64,000 nt of DNA, taken from Levilactobacillus namurensis (GTDB lineage Bacteria > Bacillota > Bacilli > Lactobacillales > Lactobacillaceae). The position numbers were made by a program, and so were the translations under genes. Positions 1 to 7,819 of this stretch are shown piece by piece. Under the pieces are notes generated by a model that searched no databases, was not told where the DNA came from, and saw only the letters and a program-made list of their open reading frames with translations. The stretch spans positions 930,001 to 994,000 of the forward strand of contig NZ_CP134159.1 of the NCBI RefSeq assembly GCF_032197885.1, read 5' to 3'. Position 1 is the stretch's first letter; every line of letters starts with the position of its first letter.

Positions 1-404
1 GCCGCGTTCTGCCAAGCGTAGCTTAACCGTCCCTGAGTATGGTTCTGCTTGTTCATGGCTAACGCGAAGGTCTCGTCGGTGACTAGCGCCCCCAGCATCA
101 GGTTCTTGCCTAAGGATTCGTGGCGGAAGTAGCGCGCGAGGCTGGTGCTCATAAGGATCATTCGGGAATTAACCAAAAACGTGGAAAAAATAATGGCGGA
201 TAGCGGATTCCCGGCCAGGAGCATACTGGCGATGATGAACTGGGCCGAACCGGCGTAGACGATAAAGGATAGCGCGGCCACCATCAGAAGGCTGAGGTGG
301 CTGGTGTGGGCAACGATCCCGAAGGCTAGGCCCACGCCGATGTAACCGAAGACGGTGGGCAGGACGTCTTTCAGACCAGCCCGAAACGTGAGGTCTGGGG
401 TCAT
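1..404 (-). CDS. azlC: AzlC-family branched-chain amino acid permease, N-terminal part (runs off the window)
   Basis: The reverse strand is open from an ATG at 404 to the window edge, giving about 134 residues. It starts MTPDLTFRAGLKDVLPTVFG and contains the AzlC-type segments GYIGVGLAFGIVAH, FIVYAGSAQFI and STFLVNSRMILMS, with several membrane segments. An AAAGGAG ribosome site lies just upstream. AzlC is the large membrane subunit of a branched-chain amino acid exporter and usually pairs with small AzlD, which would lie beyond the left edge. The family call is firm from these motifs. The substrate is known for the family and was not shown here. Confidence 0.88.
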   Translation of the reverse strand, partial: MTPDLTFRAGLKDVLPTVFGYIGVGLAFGIVAHTSHLSLLMVAALSFIVYAGSAQFIIASMLLAGNPLSAIIFSTFLVNSRMILMSTSLARYFRHESLGKNLMLGALVTDETFALAMNKQNHTQGRLSYAWQNA

Positions 405-548
405 AGGCAGGACTCCTTTCGTAAAGAAATGATCAATTTAGTCCATTACTAATGGGTTAAAAACTAGTCTACGCTTACCCTAAATGGGGGTAAAGACTCC
501 TACCAAAATTAGTGTAAAAAATTGGTAAAAAAAGTTGGCGTGGAAGGG

Positions 549-577
549 TTGCTTTTTCAAAATAGCGGTTGTATGAT
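549..577 (+). promoter_or_regulatory. Sigma-A-type promoter of the mini MerR gene
   Basis: TTGCTT (549-554) and TATGAT (572-577) are separated by 17 bp, 39 bp upstream of the GTG/ATG starts of the next gene. The rest of 405-548 is AT-rich and holds nothing else I recognise. Confidence 0.6.
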
Positions 578-621
578 ACTCTCATTGATAAAAAAGCAGT
601 GAAGAAAGTGGGGTAGTGACG

Positions 622-858
622 ATGAAGATGAACTTAACTGAATTGGCGCAATCAGCGCACGTTGACAAGCAGCGCGTAGAGGAGTACGTCAAGAACGGAT
701 TATTGGGGACCGACCACTCGGCAACGGAATTCGATGACTCCGATCTGTATTGGATCGATATGATTCAATGCTTTCAGGATAACGGCACGTCTTTGAGTGA
801 CTTATCCGGCTTAATGCCGCGTTGTCGGCAAGCCCAGGCCAAGATGACTCAGGTCTAG
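622..858 (+). CDS. Small MerR-like DNA-binding protein
   Basis: About 78 residues. The N-terminal half, LTELAQSAHVDKQRVEEYVKNGLL, reads like a MerR helix-turn-helix, and FDDSDLYWIDMIQCF followed by GTSLSDL fits the second part of the winged helix. Full MerR proteins have 110-150 residues with a C-terminal dimerisation coil and effector domain. This one stops right after the DNA-binding domain. The start could be GTG 616, ATG 622 or ATG 628; I prefer 622 because GTGGGG lies 8 nt before it. It has its own promoter and terminator and no obvious target, so the regulated gene is unknown. Confidence 0.7.
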   Translation: MKMNLTELAQSAHVDKQRVEEYVKNGLLGTDHSATEFDDSDLYWIDMIQCFQDNGTSLSDLSGLMPRCRQAQAKMTQV

Positions 859-881
859 CCGACTCAAACCAAGAAGATGAT

Positions 882-915
882 TAGCGGCAGGCGATAGGCC
901 TCCGCTATTTTTTTG
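882..915 (+). terminator. Rho-independent terminator after the mini MerR gene
   Basis: TAGCGG-C-AGGC pairs with GCCT-CCGCTA around a short loop and is followed by seven T. Confidence 0.75.
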
Positions 916-958
916 GCTTCTAGGCCGTACGTGTTGCGGTCGATCATTAAGAATACAG

Positions 959-1002
959 AAAAAGGCAGGTCCCCCGGAAGTTGATGGGGGATCTGCCTTT
1001 TC
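959..1002 (-). terminator. Terminator of the DUF4811 / multidrug transporter operon
   Basis: A strong hairpin (AAAGGCAG-TCCCCC arm against GGGGGA-CTGCCTTT) is flanked by A and T runs. It lies 25 bp after the stop of the reverse-strand operon and may work in both directions. Confidence 0.75.
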
Positions 1003-1026
1003 GTCGTTAACCCGTTAAACGCTGGG

Positions 1027-1752
1027 TTAACCTTGTTTAATTTGGGTAATCAGGCGTTGCATGGCTTGTGCTTGGTATGCGGCCGTGGCTTGTTGGATGA
1101 CCTTTTGCCGTTGAGCGGCACTCATGGTCGGATCCTTAGTCATGGCAGCCATCACTTGCTTTTGAACGTAGGCTTTGGCGGCCTTTTTTTGTTGTGCTTG
1201 GTAGGCCTTAGACTGCGCCTTCTTTTGCAGTTGCTTAGCCTGTTGGGTACTGAGAACCGTCCAATCCTGGTTCAGGTAGATCGTATTGTGTTCCTTGACG
1301 TATTGGTGACCGTTATCGGCCAGGCCAAACCAGAACTTGTAGGCCTTAGACTGGTATTCCCGGTAAGTCTTTTGGGTCACGATCCGGTTCTTACCCGTGG
1401 TCCGCTTGACCGTGTTGGTCGTGGTGACCTTAGCCGTCGTGTGGTGCGTCTTTTTCGCGTTGGCGCTGGTCTTGTAGACGTAGACCCGGTGCTTATCAGC
1501 AGTCCCCAGTGACTGGTAGATCATCATGGGCATCTGCTTGGAAGGAGAGGCCGAGTAGATGGTCTGGGTCGTGGTGGTGGTGACGTTGTGCAGGCCGTAG
1601 TGGTCACGGTCGTTTTTCACGATGAAGACTCCGCTGACGCCCATGACCAGGATCAAGCCTAGGGTGATCAGGTTACTGAGCACGCGGTTGGACATGTAGA
1701 CGTAGCAGACGAAGGCTCCGATGACCGCTAAGATTAAGAGAATCACAATCAT
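1027..1752 (-). CDS. DUF4811-type membrane-anchored protein, partner of the multidrug transporter
   Basis: 241 residues. Two hydrophobic segments at about residues 2-20 and 27-46 are followed by a Thr/Lys-rich region (HNVTTTTTQTIY, TTAKVTTTNTVK) and a Gln/Ala/Lys-rich helical tail (about 165-241). It overlaps the stop of the upstream MFS gene by 4 bp (ATGA), so the two are translationally coupled. Proteins of this build, annotated DUF4811, commonly sit behind DHA2 drug transporters in lactobacilli. The biochemical role is unknown; an accessory role to the pump is inferred from coupling alone. Confidence 0.72.
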   Translation of the reverse strand: MIVILLILAVIGAFVCYVYMSNRVLSNLITLGLILVMGVSGVFIVKNDRDHYGLHNVTTTTTQTIYSASPSKQMPMMIYQSLGTADKHRVYVYKTSANAKKTHHTTAKVTTTNTVKRTTGKNRIVTQKTYREYQSKAYKFWFGLADNGHQYVKEHNTIYLNQDWTVLSTQQAKQLQKKAQSKAYQAQQKKAAKAYVQKQVMAAMTKDPTMSAAQRQKVIQQATAAYQAQAMQRLITQIKQG

Positions 1753-3242
1753 TCTGCGGCACCTCCTTTGGCCGTTGCCGGTTCACTATCAGCAACGTGA
1801 GTGGAGTGGTTGCTGCCCTTTAAGAACATCGCCACAATTAAAGCAATGACACTGAAGCCGATGGCAATCCAGAAAGCGGCGTGGTACCCCGACAGGGTCG
1901 CGTTGATTGCGTTGTCGGCGTAAGCCAATGGATTCGTGGTCAAGAGGTGCTTAGCTGGCATCTGGTTCTTGGTCACGTTAGTCAAGACACTGACCAGCAG
2001 CGCCGTCCCCACGGAACTGGCGACTTGCCGTTGGGTGTTGTTGACCGCCGTCCCGTGACTGATTAAGTTCATGGGTAAGGCGTTCATCCCGGCGGTAGTT
2101 GCAGGCATCATGACCATGGCGATCCCGAACATCCGAATGGCGTAGAGGACCACGATGTACATGGTAGCTGAGTCCTTGGTCAGCCAGGCAAACGGTAACG
2201 TTCCGGCCGTTAAGAGGAACATCCCCATTAAAGCCAAACGCTTGGCGCCGAAGCGGTCAAATGCGCGTCCGGTAATGGGACTCATAATCCCCATCATGAG
2301 GGCCCCCGCTAAGAGGGTCAATCCGGAGTGGAAGGCCGACATTCCTTTGACCATTTGCAGGTACAGCGGAATGACCATTTCGACCCCGACCATGGCCATC
2401 ATGACCACGGAACTCAGGATGGCCGCGACCGTGAACTCCTTAGACTTGTAGACCCGGAAGTTCAGGAATGGGTCGTCCATCTTGAGTTGTCGCCAGATGA
2501 ACAGGGCAACGAAGATGACCCCGACAATCAGCGTCGAGAGAACCTTGGTGCTGCCCCAGCCGTCGTCCCCGACGGAGGAGAAGCCGTACAGCATGCTCCC
2601 GAACCCAATCGTAGAGAGTAAGACGGATAGGAAGTCTAACGGCGACTTTTCAGTTTCCAGAACACTACGCATGATCCAGAAGCTGGCAATGATCACGACG
2701 GTGACGATGGGGATGATCATTCCGAATAGGTCTCGCCAAGTTGCATTATCGATGACCCACCCGGACAGGGTCGGACCAATCGCTGGGGCCAAACCGACAA
2801 CGATTCCGGCTAGTCCCATGGCAGTTCCCCGTTTGTTGGCGGGGAAGATCGTCAGCATCATGGTTTGCAGCAGCGGCATCGAAATCCCAACCCCTACAGC
2901 CTGGATCAACCGTCCGATTAACATCATCGGGAAGTTGATGGCGGACCAGCAGATGATGGTCCCGGCTAAGAAGATGGTCATGGCCCCGATGTAGAGCCAC
3001 TTAGAACTGATACTGTTGATCAGCCAAGCGCTGATGGGGATCATGATCCCGTTGACCAGCAAGAACCCCGTGGTCAACCATTGAACAGTAGATGTCGAAA
3101 CGTCGAAAGCCTTCATTAAGGTTGGAAAGGCGGTCGACAGAATCGTTTGGTTTAAGACGGTACAAAAACTTCCAATCAATAGAAGCGCCACCAGTAAGCC
3201 CCGGTTATAGGACTTACCGTTGGTATCAATTGCTTTTCCCAA
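1749..3242 (-). CDS. DHA2-family (EmrB/LmrB-like) multidrug MFS transporter
   Basis: 497 residues with about 14 predicted membrane segments, the usual DHA2 size. Visible motifs are LNQTILSTAFPTLMKAF in TM1, the motif A-like loop after TM2 (WLINSISSKWLYIG), GRLIQAVGVGISMPLL in TM4 and motif C, GLAPAIGPTLSGWVID, in TM5, which marks drug/proton antiporters. The start is TTG (3242-3240) preceded by AGAGGGAAT; no better start lies nearby. It heads a two-gene operon with the DUF4811 gene and is divergent from a MerR/GlnR-like regulator. The shared operator region suggests control by that regulator. Substrates cannot be read from the sequence. Confidence 0.88.
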   Translation of the reverse strand: MGKAIDTNGKSYNRGLLVALLLIGSFCTVLNQTILSTAFPTLMKAFDVSTSTVQWLTTGFLLVNGIMIPISAWLINSISSKWLYIGAMTIFLAGTIICWSAINFPMMLIGRLIQAVGVGISMPLLQTMMLTIFPANKRGTAMGLAGIVVGLAPAIGPTLSGWVIDNATWRDLFGMIIPIVTVVIIASFWIMRSVLETEKSPLDFLSVLLSTIGFGSMLYGFSSVGDDGWGSTKVLSTLIVGVIFVALFIWRQLKMDDPFLNFRVYKSKEFTVAAILSSVVMMAMVGVEMVIPLYLQMVKGMSAFHSGLTLLAGALMMGIMSPITGRAFDRFGAKRLALMGMFLLTAGTLPFAWLTKDSATMYIVVLYAIRMFGIAMVMMPATTAGMNALPMNLISHGTAVNNTQRQVASSVGTALLVSVLTNVTKNQMPAKHLLTTNPLAYADNAINATLSGYHAAFWIAIGFSVIALIVAMFLKGSNHSTHVADSEPATAKGGAAE

Positions 3243-3281
3243 ATTAATTCCCTCTTTATCCTAAAAATTATTTCTGGAACA

Positions 3282-3343
3282 AATATACGCAGATTAGACT
3301 CTTTTGTCAACTAGCTTGACAACTGTTTTAGAAAATATATACT
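3282..3343. promoter_or_regulatory. Divergent back-to-back promoters with a shared GlnR-type inverted repeat
   Basis: Reverse strand: TTGACA (3310-3305), 17 bp, TATATT (3287-3282), for the transporter. Forward strand: TTGACA (3316-3321), 16 bp, TATACT (3338-3343), for the regulator. The perfect inverted repeat TTGTCAA-CTAGC-TTGACAA (3304-3322) covers both -35 boxes and matches the GlnR/TnrA box TGTNA-N7-TNACA exactly. One regulator dimer bound here would block both promoters. Confidence 0.75.
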
Positions 3344-3440
3344 GTTTGGAGAAAAGTAAACAATAAGATGAAATAATTTTACAAGATTCACAAGCGCTTC
3401 CATCCGGATAAACTGGGTGTTGGCCAATTAAAGGACTAAG

Positions 3441-3890
3441 GTGGTCGACGTGTTAGAAAACGATGTTGCTAATTTTTTAAAAAAAGTACCAATTGATGAA
3501 ATGATTCTGGGAATCGGGGACGTTGCCCGGGTCACGGGGGTCTCGACCAGTCAGCTGCGGTACTGGGAACGTAAGGGGTATATCCAAAGTTCCGAATTAA
3601 CGGAGGGGGGCAACCGTAAGTTTTCCTATAAAACGGTGATTCAGGTCAAGCAGATCAAGCAGTTCCTCGACCAAGGGTATACGTTGAGCAGTGCCGTTGC
3701 CCGGGCCCGCAAACGTGGCGTTTACGCGGAAATCTTACGCTCTTTCTTTGAACAGCGGTTCATTCGGCTGACGGCCGATGACCACCAGGAGACGATTGAT
3801 CTGGGGACCTTTGACCCGGAACCGGCTTATCACCTGGTGGCGTATCGCCAGGATAACAGTTGGCGATTTCGCTTGGATCCGGCTAAATAG
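3441..3890 (+). CDS. MerR-family (GlnR/TnrA-like winged helix) regulator, divergent from the multidrug operon
   Basis: 149 residues. A MerR winged helix occupies about residues 23-92: GIGDVARVTGVSTSQLRYWERKGY (helix-turn-helix), then GGNRKFSYKTV (wing) and IKQFLDQGYTLSSAV. The WERKGY form and the wing resemble GlnR/TnrA, and the box in its own promoter has the GlnR consensus. The C-terminal part (about 93-149) is short and unlike known effector domains. GTG 3441 (AAAGGA 5 nt upstream) and GTG 3450 (AAGGTGG 5 nt upstream) are both plausible starts. Position next to the pump suggests it controls the pump and itself. Its inducer is unknown, and it is not the nitrogen regulator GlnR itself, which sits with glnA. 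Confidence 0.82.
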   Translation: MVDVLENDVANFLKKVPIDEMILGIGDVARVTGVSTSQLRYWERKGYIQSSELTEGGNRKFSYKTVIQVKQIKQFLDQGYTLSSAVARARKRGVYAEILRSFFEQRFIRLTADDHQETIDLGTFDPEPAYHLVAYRQDNSWRFRLDPAK

Positions 3891-4169
3891 GGGCCCTTTT
3901 CGTTGTGCAACGGCGACGAGAATGGTAGGCTAAAGTTGTGGCGGAGTTCAGTCGGTGGCAGTAAAGACCTTCGATGCTGATCGATCTTCTGGCTGGATTA
4001 GCAGTCAATCATGTTATTTAACGTGTTGTAACTAGGCGAATAACCATATGTAATAGCGCGTATACTTGCGCTTGGACTACGCTAGTCATAGGCTAACGTA
4101 AGCGATCGTAACTGAAATGACGTGTTTTTGAAAATTAACTTGCTTTGATTTTCGACTCGCCGCCGGTTG

Positions 4170-4230
4170 CCGCCATAGGCTCCTCTCGAAGTTTAGAAGG
4201 TTCTTCGGGAGGGGCTTTTTCTATGGCGGG
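4170..4230 (+). terminator. Long terminator-like hairpin in the 3891-4422 gap
   Basis: CCGCCATAG pairs with CTATGGCGG, and inside it GCTCCTCTCGAAG pairs loosely with CTTCGGGAGGGGC followed by TTTTT. It lies 280 bp past the regulator stop, so it may end that transcript or an unknown one. The rest of 3891-4350 has no gene or motif I can support. Confidence 0.5.
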
Positions 4231-4351
4231 ATGGCCCGTTAAATGAAGAATAACTAATAAAATGAGAAAATAATGGGAATCGCTATCCCTTGGTATTCCT
4301 TACTTTTGGTTAGTTTAAGCGGTTAGCCTGAAAAAAGATGGTTTTAATGGC

Positions 4352-4379
4352 TTGTGTTTTCAATCGAACGTGTTAAGAT
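4352..4379 (+). promoter_or_regulatory. Promoter of the GNAT gene
   Basis: TTGTGT (4352-4357), 16 bp, then TGT-TAAGAT with an extended -10 (TAAGAT 4374-4379). Confidence 0.5.
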
Positions 4380-4422
4380 TGCTAAATCGTTTAAATCAAT
4401 CACATGAAGGATGGTGTTACAC

Positions 4423-4989
4423 ATGCTGTTACGACAAGCTACGATGGCGGATTTGCCACAAATTGAAGCAATTATTCGGGACGGCCGGCAACTCTTGGCG
4501 GCTCAGGAAATCGACCAATGGCAGGGAACTTATCCCAACACGGCGGTCTTAGTCGACGACATTCACCAGGGGTGGACGGTCGTGCTGGAGGAAGACCAGG
4601 AGATCTTAGGCACTGCCGCAATCATTCCTGGCGTCGATCCGACGTACCAACAGATTGAAGGTCAGTGGTTGACCAAACAGGCGCCGTACTTAGCGATTCA
4701 TCGCGTAGCAGTATCGGCCCACCATCACGGTCGCGGGTTAGCTGGGGAATTATTCCAGCGGTTATTTGCGCAGATTGATCAGGCCGAAACTATCGAAAGT
4801 ATTCGGATCGACACGCATCCACAAAATATGGCCATGCAACACATTATTAAGAAGAACGGCTTTACGCCGACGGGAAAGATTGACTTGTCTGGGATGGGCC
4901 CAGAGATGTCTGGGGTCAAAGACTTTGCCTATGAACGGGTAACGGCGCACGTGAAGCCAGAACATCTGGTCCAACCAACCTGGGCCTAG
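4423..4989 (+). CDS. GNAT-family N-acetyltransferase
   Basis: 188 residues. The GNAT fold is shown by LLRQATMADLPQIEAII (beta1/alpha1), YLAIHRVAVSAHHHGRGLAGELF (beta4 and the acetyl-CoA pyrophosphate loop, here HGRGLA) and the late helix/strand with NMAMQHIIKKNGF, the usual N-x-x-M/A-x-x-x-Y/I-x-K-x-GF ending. Start 4423 is preferred over ATG 4411 because the AAGGATGGTG ribosome site spans 4407-4416. It is monocistronic with its own promoter. It transfers an acetyl group from acetyl-CoA to an unknown amine. Confidence 0.85.
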   Translation: MLLRQATMADLPQIEAIIRDGRQLLAAQEIDQWQGTYPNTAVLVDDIHQGWTVVLEEDQEILGTAAIIPGVDPTYQQIEGQWLTKQAPYLAIHRVAVSAHHHGRGLAGELFQRLFAQIDQAETIESIRIDTHPQNMAMQHIIKKNGFTPTGKIDLSGMGPEMSGVKDFAYERVTAHVKPEHLVQPTWA

Positions 4990-5044
4990 TTCAGGCGAAG
5001 CGCTTCCAATTGACCGGAATTATAATGAAGCAATTTAACGCCAA

Positions 5045-5088
5045 GGCAGCCTGCTAAACGGAATTTTCCGTGAGCAAGCTGCTTTTTG
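5045..5088 (+). terminator. Rho-independent terminator after the GNAT gene
   Basis: GGCAGC-CT-GCT pairs with AGC-AA-GCTGC, with an inner ACGG/CCGT stem, then TTTTT. Confidence 0.65.
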
Positions 5089-5301
5089 AGATTGTGCGAG
5101 CCGATTTGGAAAATTCACCGCTGGCAGACACATAGTGGTTGCGCCCCTAAACGTTAGGGGAAAAGTGGGGATGGTTTCACGCCTCCGCCGTTATTTTTTT
5201 ATAATTTGCGGGAAACGGGTTCAGGGAACCCCAACACTGACTTTTCTTTCGCCCTAAACTCTGTCATAATAGAGGCAGGTTTGGTAACGGAGGCGAGACT
5301 A

Positions 5302-6201
5302 GTGGAGAATAAAAGTTTGGCAGGTGGCCGCTTCCTATTAGTGACGGTACTGAATGTCGTGATTACGGTATTTGAGTTGCTAGGTGGCTTACTATCGGGG
5401 AGCCTTTCCTTATTATCCGACGCTTTTCATAACTTGGGAGATGCCGTTTCGGTCGTCTTGAGTTACGTGGCCCACCGAATTGGTCGGCGGCGCCAGACGC
5501 GGCAGAATACGTTTGGGTATCGCCGGGTCGAGATTTTGACGGCGCTTTTGAATGCCGGCGTTTTGATTGTGATTTCGGTGATCTTGGCTGTCGAGGCGGT
5601 TCGCCGACTATTGGCGCCGGAACCGGTCAAGGGTGACGTGATGTTGCTGGTAGCAATCGTCAGTTTTGCGGCGAACTTGCTATCGACGATCCTCTTGAAT
5701 CACGGGGCGAAGCATAACTTGAATATTCGGGCAACCTACTTGCACCTCTTAAGTGATGCATTGGCTTCCATCGGGGTCATCATTGGGGCGATTCTGATCA
5801 CCGTTTGGCAGATTAGCTGGGTCGACCCAACGATTACGATTTTGGTAGCCGGCTACATCGTTTATGAATCGTGGCCTATCGTGAAGCAGACCTTTGCCAT
5901 CTTGATGAAAGGGGCGCCCAAGCTGGATTATGACGCCATTGCCCACGATATTTGTGCGCTGCCGGAGATCAAGGGCGTTCACCATCTGCACGCTTGGCAG
6001 ATTGATGAGAACAACTTGGTCTTTTCGGTCCACGTGAACATGCAAGATCTGCCGTTGAGTCAGATTGAACCGGTCTACCGGCAGATTGAAGCGTTGCTGT
6101 GTCATAAGTACAACGTAAATCACGTCACGATTCAGGCGGAGTGCTACCGGGGAAAGGACGAATCCCTCTTTTATAAGCAAAATGATTGGCGGCACGACTA
6201 G
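5302..6201 (+). CDS. czcD: CDF cation-efflux transporter, zinc type (CzcD/ZnT-like)
   Basis: 299 residues from GTG 5302, chosen because GGAGG (5289-5293) lies 8 nt before it; the frame stays open upstream but without a ribosome site. Six membrane segments are followed by a cytoplasmic C-terminal ferredoxin-like domain (about 210-299). The metal site residues are SDAFHNLGD in TM2 and HLLSDALAS in TM5, that is H-x3-D in both helices, the pattern of Zn2+ exporters rather than the D-x3-D or N-x3-D of Mn2+ CDFs. It pumps divalent metal, probably Zn2+/Cd2+, out by proton exchange. A DtxR-family repressor follows 58 bp downstream and may be co-transcribed. Confidence 0.88.
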   Translation: MENKSLAGGRFLLVTVLNVVITVFELLGGLLSGSLSLLSDAFHNLGDAVSVVLSYVAHRIGRRRQTRQNTFGYRRVEILTALLNAGVLIVISVILAVEAVRRLLAPEPVKGDVMLLVAIVSFAANLLSTILLNHGAKHNLNIRATYLHLLSDALASIGVIIGAILITVWQISWVDPTITILVAGYIVYESWPIVKQTFAILMKGAPKLDYDAIAHDICALPEIKGVHHLHAWQIDENNLVFSVHVNMQDLPLSQIEPVYRQIEALLCHKYNVNHVTIQAECYRGKDESLFYKQNDWRHD

Positions 6202-6259
6202 TCCTTGGTTACCAACACGTTGATGGTAAGAAACACGATTTAGATGAGGTGAACGACGA

Positions 6260-6907
6260 ATGACTCCGATGAAGGAGGACTATTTAAAGATTATTTTCGA
6301 ACTAGGCGGTCGGCAAAAGAAGGTTTCCAATAAGCAAATCGCTATTAGTTTGAATATTGCGGCGGGCTCCGTGACCGAAATGGTCAACAAGATGGCCGCC
6401 GAAGGACTCGCGGAACACACCCCGTACGCGGGTATCTCGTTAACTAGCAAGGGTATTCGACTAGCAGAAGATTTGGTGCGCAAACACCGGATCTGGGAAG
6501 ACTTCTTGATCGAGAAGTTAGGCTACGCGTTGCCCGACGTTCACGATGAGGCTGAAGTGTTGGAACATGTGACTAGTCCCAAGTTGATTGATGCGCTGGA
6601 CGACATGCTAGGTCATCCCACGCATTGCCCGCATGGTGGCGTCATCCCGGACCGTTCCGGGCACTACCACGAGGATAGTCATACGGTGTTGAACGATGCC
6701 AAGGATGGCGACGTGGTCACGGTCGACCGGTTTATTGATAACCACGACCTATTGACCTACTTAGGCGACTTGAAGCTCGACATTGGGGACCAATTAAAGG
6801 TTTTGAAGCACGACCCATTCGAGGGCCCCGTGACGGTGCAGAACCTCACGGACGATGCGCAGTTGATTGTGAGTTACAAGGCTGCCCACTATATTTTTGT
6901 GAAGTAA
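6260..6907 (+). CDS. DtxR/MntR-family metal-dependent transcriptional regulator
   Basis: 215 residues, the full three-part size. N-terminal winged helix: MKEDYLKIIFELGG, NKQIAISLNIAAGSVTEMVNKM and GISLTSKG. Dimerisation/metal domain: RKHRIWEDFLIEKLG and DEAEVLEHVTSPKL. C-terminal FeoA/SH3-like domain from about residue 140 (GDVVTVDRF, KLDIGDQLKVL). The E-x-x-E-H cluster has Glu where DtxR/IdeR have Cys, which is the Mn2+-sensor (MntR) arrangement. A His-rich linker (HPTHCPHGG, HYHEDSH) follows. RBS AGGTGA precedes ATG 6260. It probably represses metal uptake genes elsewhere when Mn2+ or Fe2+ is plentiful. Confidence 0.86.
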   Translation: MTPMKEDYLKIIFELGGRQKKVSNKQIAISLNIAAGSVTEMVNKMAAEGLAEHTPYAGISLTSKGIRLAEDLVRKHRIWEDFLIEKLGYALPDVHDEAEVLEHVTSPKLIDALDDMLGHPTHCPHGGVIPDRSGHYHEDSHTVLNDAKDGDVVTVDRFIDNHDLLTYLGDLKLDIGDQLKVLKHDPFEGPVTVQNLTDDAQLIVSYKAAHYIFVK

Positions 6908-6921
6908 ATAATCAGCTAACC

Positions 6922-6954
6922 CGCGTTCGAGAGGCTTTCTCGGACGCTTTTTTG
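6922..6954 (+). terminator. Rho-independent terminator after the DtxR-type gene
   Basis: GCGT-TCGAGA pairs with TTCTCGG-ACGC around GGCT, followed by TTTTTTT. Confidence 0.75.
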
Positions 6955-7051
6955 GGCTCTATGGGGCAGATTTTAACGGATTCGTTATTTTCCCCGTAGC
7001 GGTCCCGGCGTATAATAAATTAAAAACTTTATGAAAACAGGAGGCGGTCGC

Positions 7052-7807
7052 ATGCAGTCGTCGAAGGACCGCGATCAATTGATTTTACATACGGCATTGA
7101 CAGCCGGACGCATCATGATCGAGAATGGCTCGGAGATTGAACGGGTGGAAGATACCATGGCACGGATTGCGAAGAACGCCGGAGCGCGGACCAGTCAGCT
7201 ATTCGTGATGATTACCGGAATCCTGATGGCCATTAACGGGGAAGTGGGCGCGCAGATTGAACCCGTTAAGCGACGGACCTTTGATTTGGAAAAGATTTCG
7301 GTGGTCAACGACCTCTCGCGTAAGTTTGCGACGCACGACATCACGTTACAGGAATTCGCAGATCATTTGGACCATCTAGATGCCACCAGTAAGTACTTTC
7401 CGTTCTGGGTTCAGGTCATTGCAGCGGCTTTGGTCAGTGGCCCGTTGGAAGTGGTCTTTCGGCACAACCTGCCAGACTTTTGGATTACCTGCGTCGTGGG
7501 GACGTTGGGCTGGATCGTGTATTACCTGTTAAGCAAGTACGTTCGGATTCGCTTTCTGTCTGAATTTGCGGCGGCGGTGGTGATTGGCCTGCTAGCGGTC
7601 TTGGGGACCCAACTGGGACTGGGGAACAATGCCGACGACATCATTATCGGTAGTGTGATGCCACTGGTTCCGGGTGTACCCATTACTAACTCGGTCCGGG
7701 ATATCTTGGCGGGAAACCTGGTGAGTGGTCCTGCGCGTGGCGTGGAGGCACTGGTCAGTGCCGCCGCCATCGGGTTCGGTATCGCCATGGTTCTACAATT
7801 CTGGTAA
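7052..7807 (+). CDS. ThrE-like threonine/serine exporter, large (DUF1212) subunit
   Basis: 251 residues from ATG 7052. The earlier in-frame ATG at 7031 would place the AGGAGG ribosome site (7039-7044) inside the gene, so it is rejected. The soluble N-terminal part carries ENGSEIERVEDTMARI, the ThrE signature, and about five membrane segments follow with GSVMPLVPGVPITNSVRDIL, the conserved ThrE segment. A TATAAT at 7011 supplies a -10. The next gene starts 13 bp later and encodes the small subunit. Together they replace single-chain ThrE and are predicted to export Thr/Ser. Confidence 0.86.
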   Translation: MQSSKDRDQLILHTALTAGRIMIENGSEIERVEDTMARIAKNAGARTSQLFVMITGILMAINGEVGAQIEPVKRRTFDLEKISVVNDLSRKFATHDITLQEFADHLDHLDATSKYFPFWVQVIAAALVSGPLEVVFRHNLPDFWITCVVGTLGWIVYYLLSKYVRIRFLSEFAAAVVIGLLAVLGTQLGLGNNADDIIIGSVMPLVPGVPITNSVRDILAGNLVSGPARGVEALVSAAAIGFGIAMVLQFW

Positions 7808-7819
7808 GGGGGTCTCAGC

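Noticed and set aside
1033..3000. Several forward-strand open frames of 60-170 residues over the multidrug operon
   Set aside because: They are antisense shadows of the MFS and DUF4811 genes, with no ribosome sites or family likeness.
5206..5301. N-terminal extension of the CDF exporter from TTG 5206
   Set aside because: No ribosome site there; GGAGG and GTG 5302 give the usual family start.
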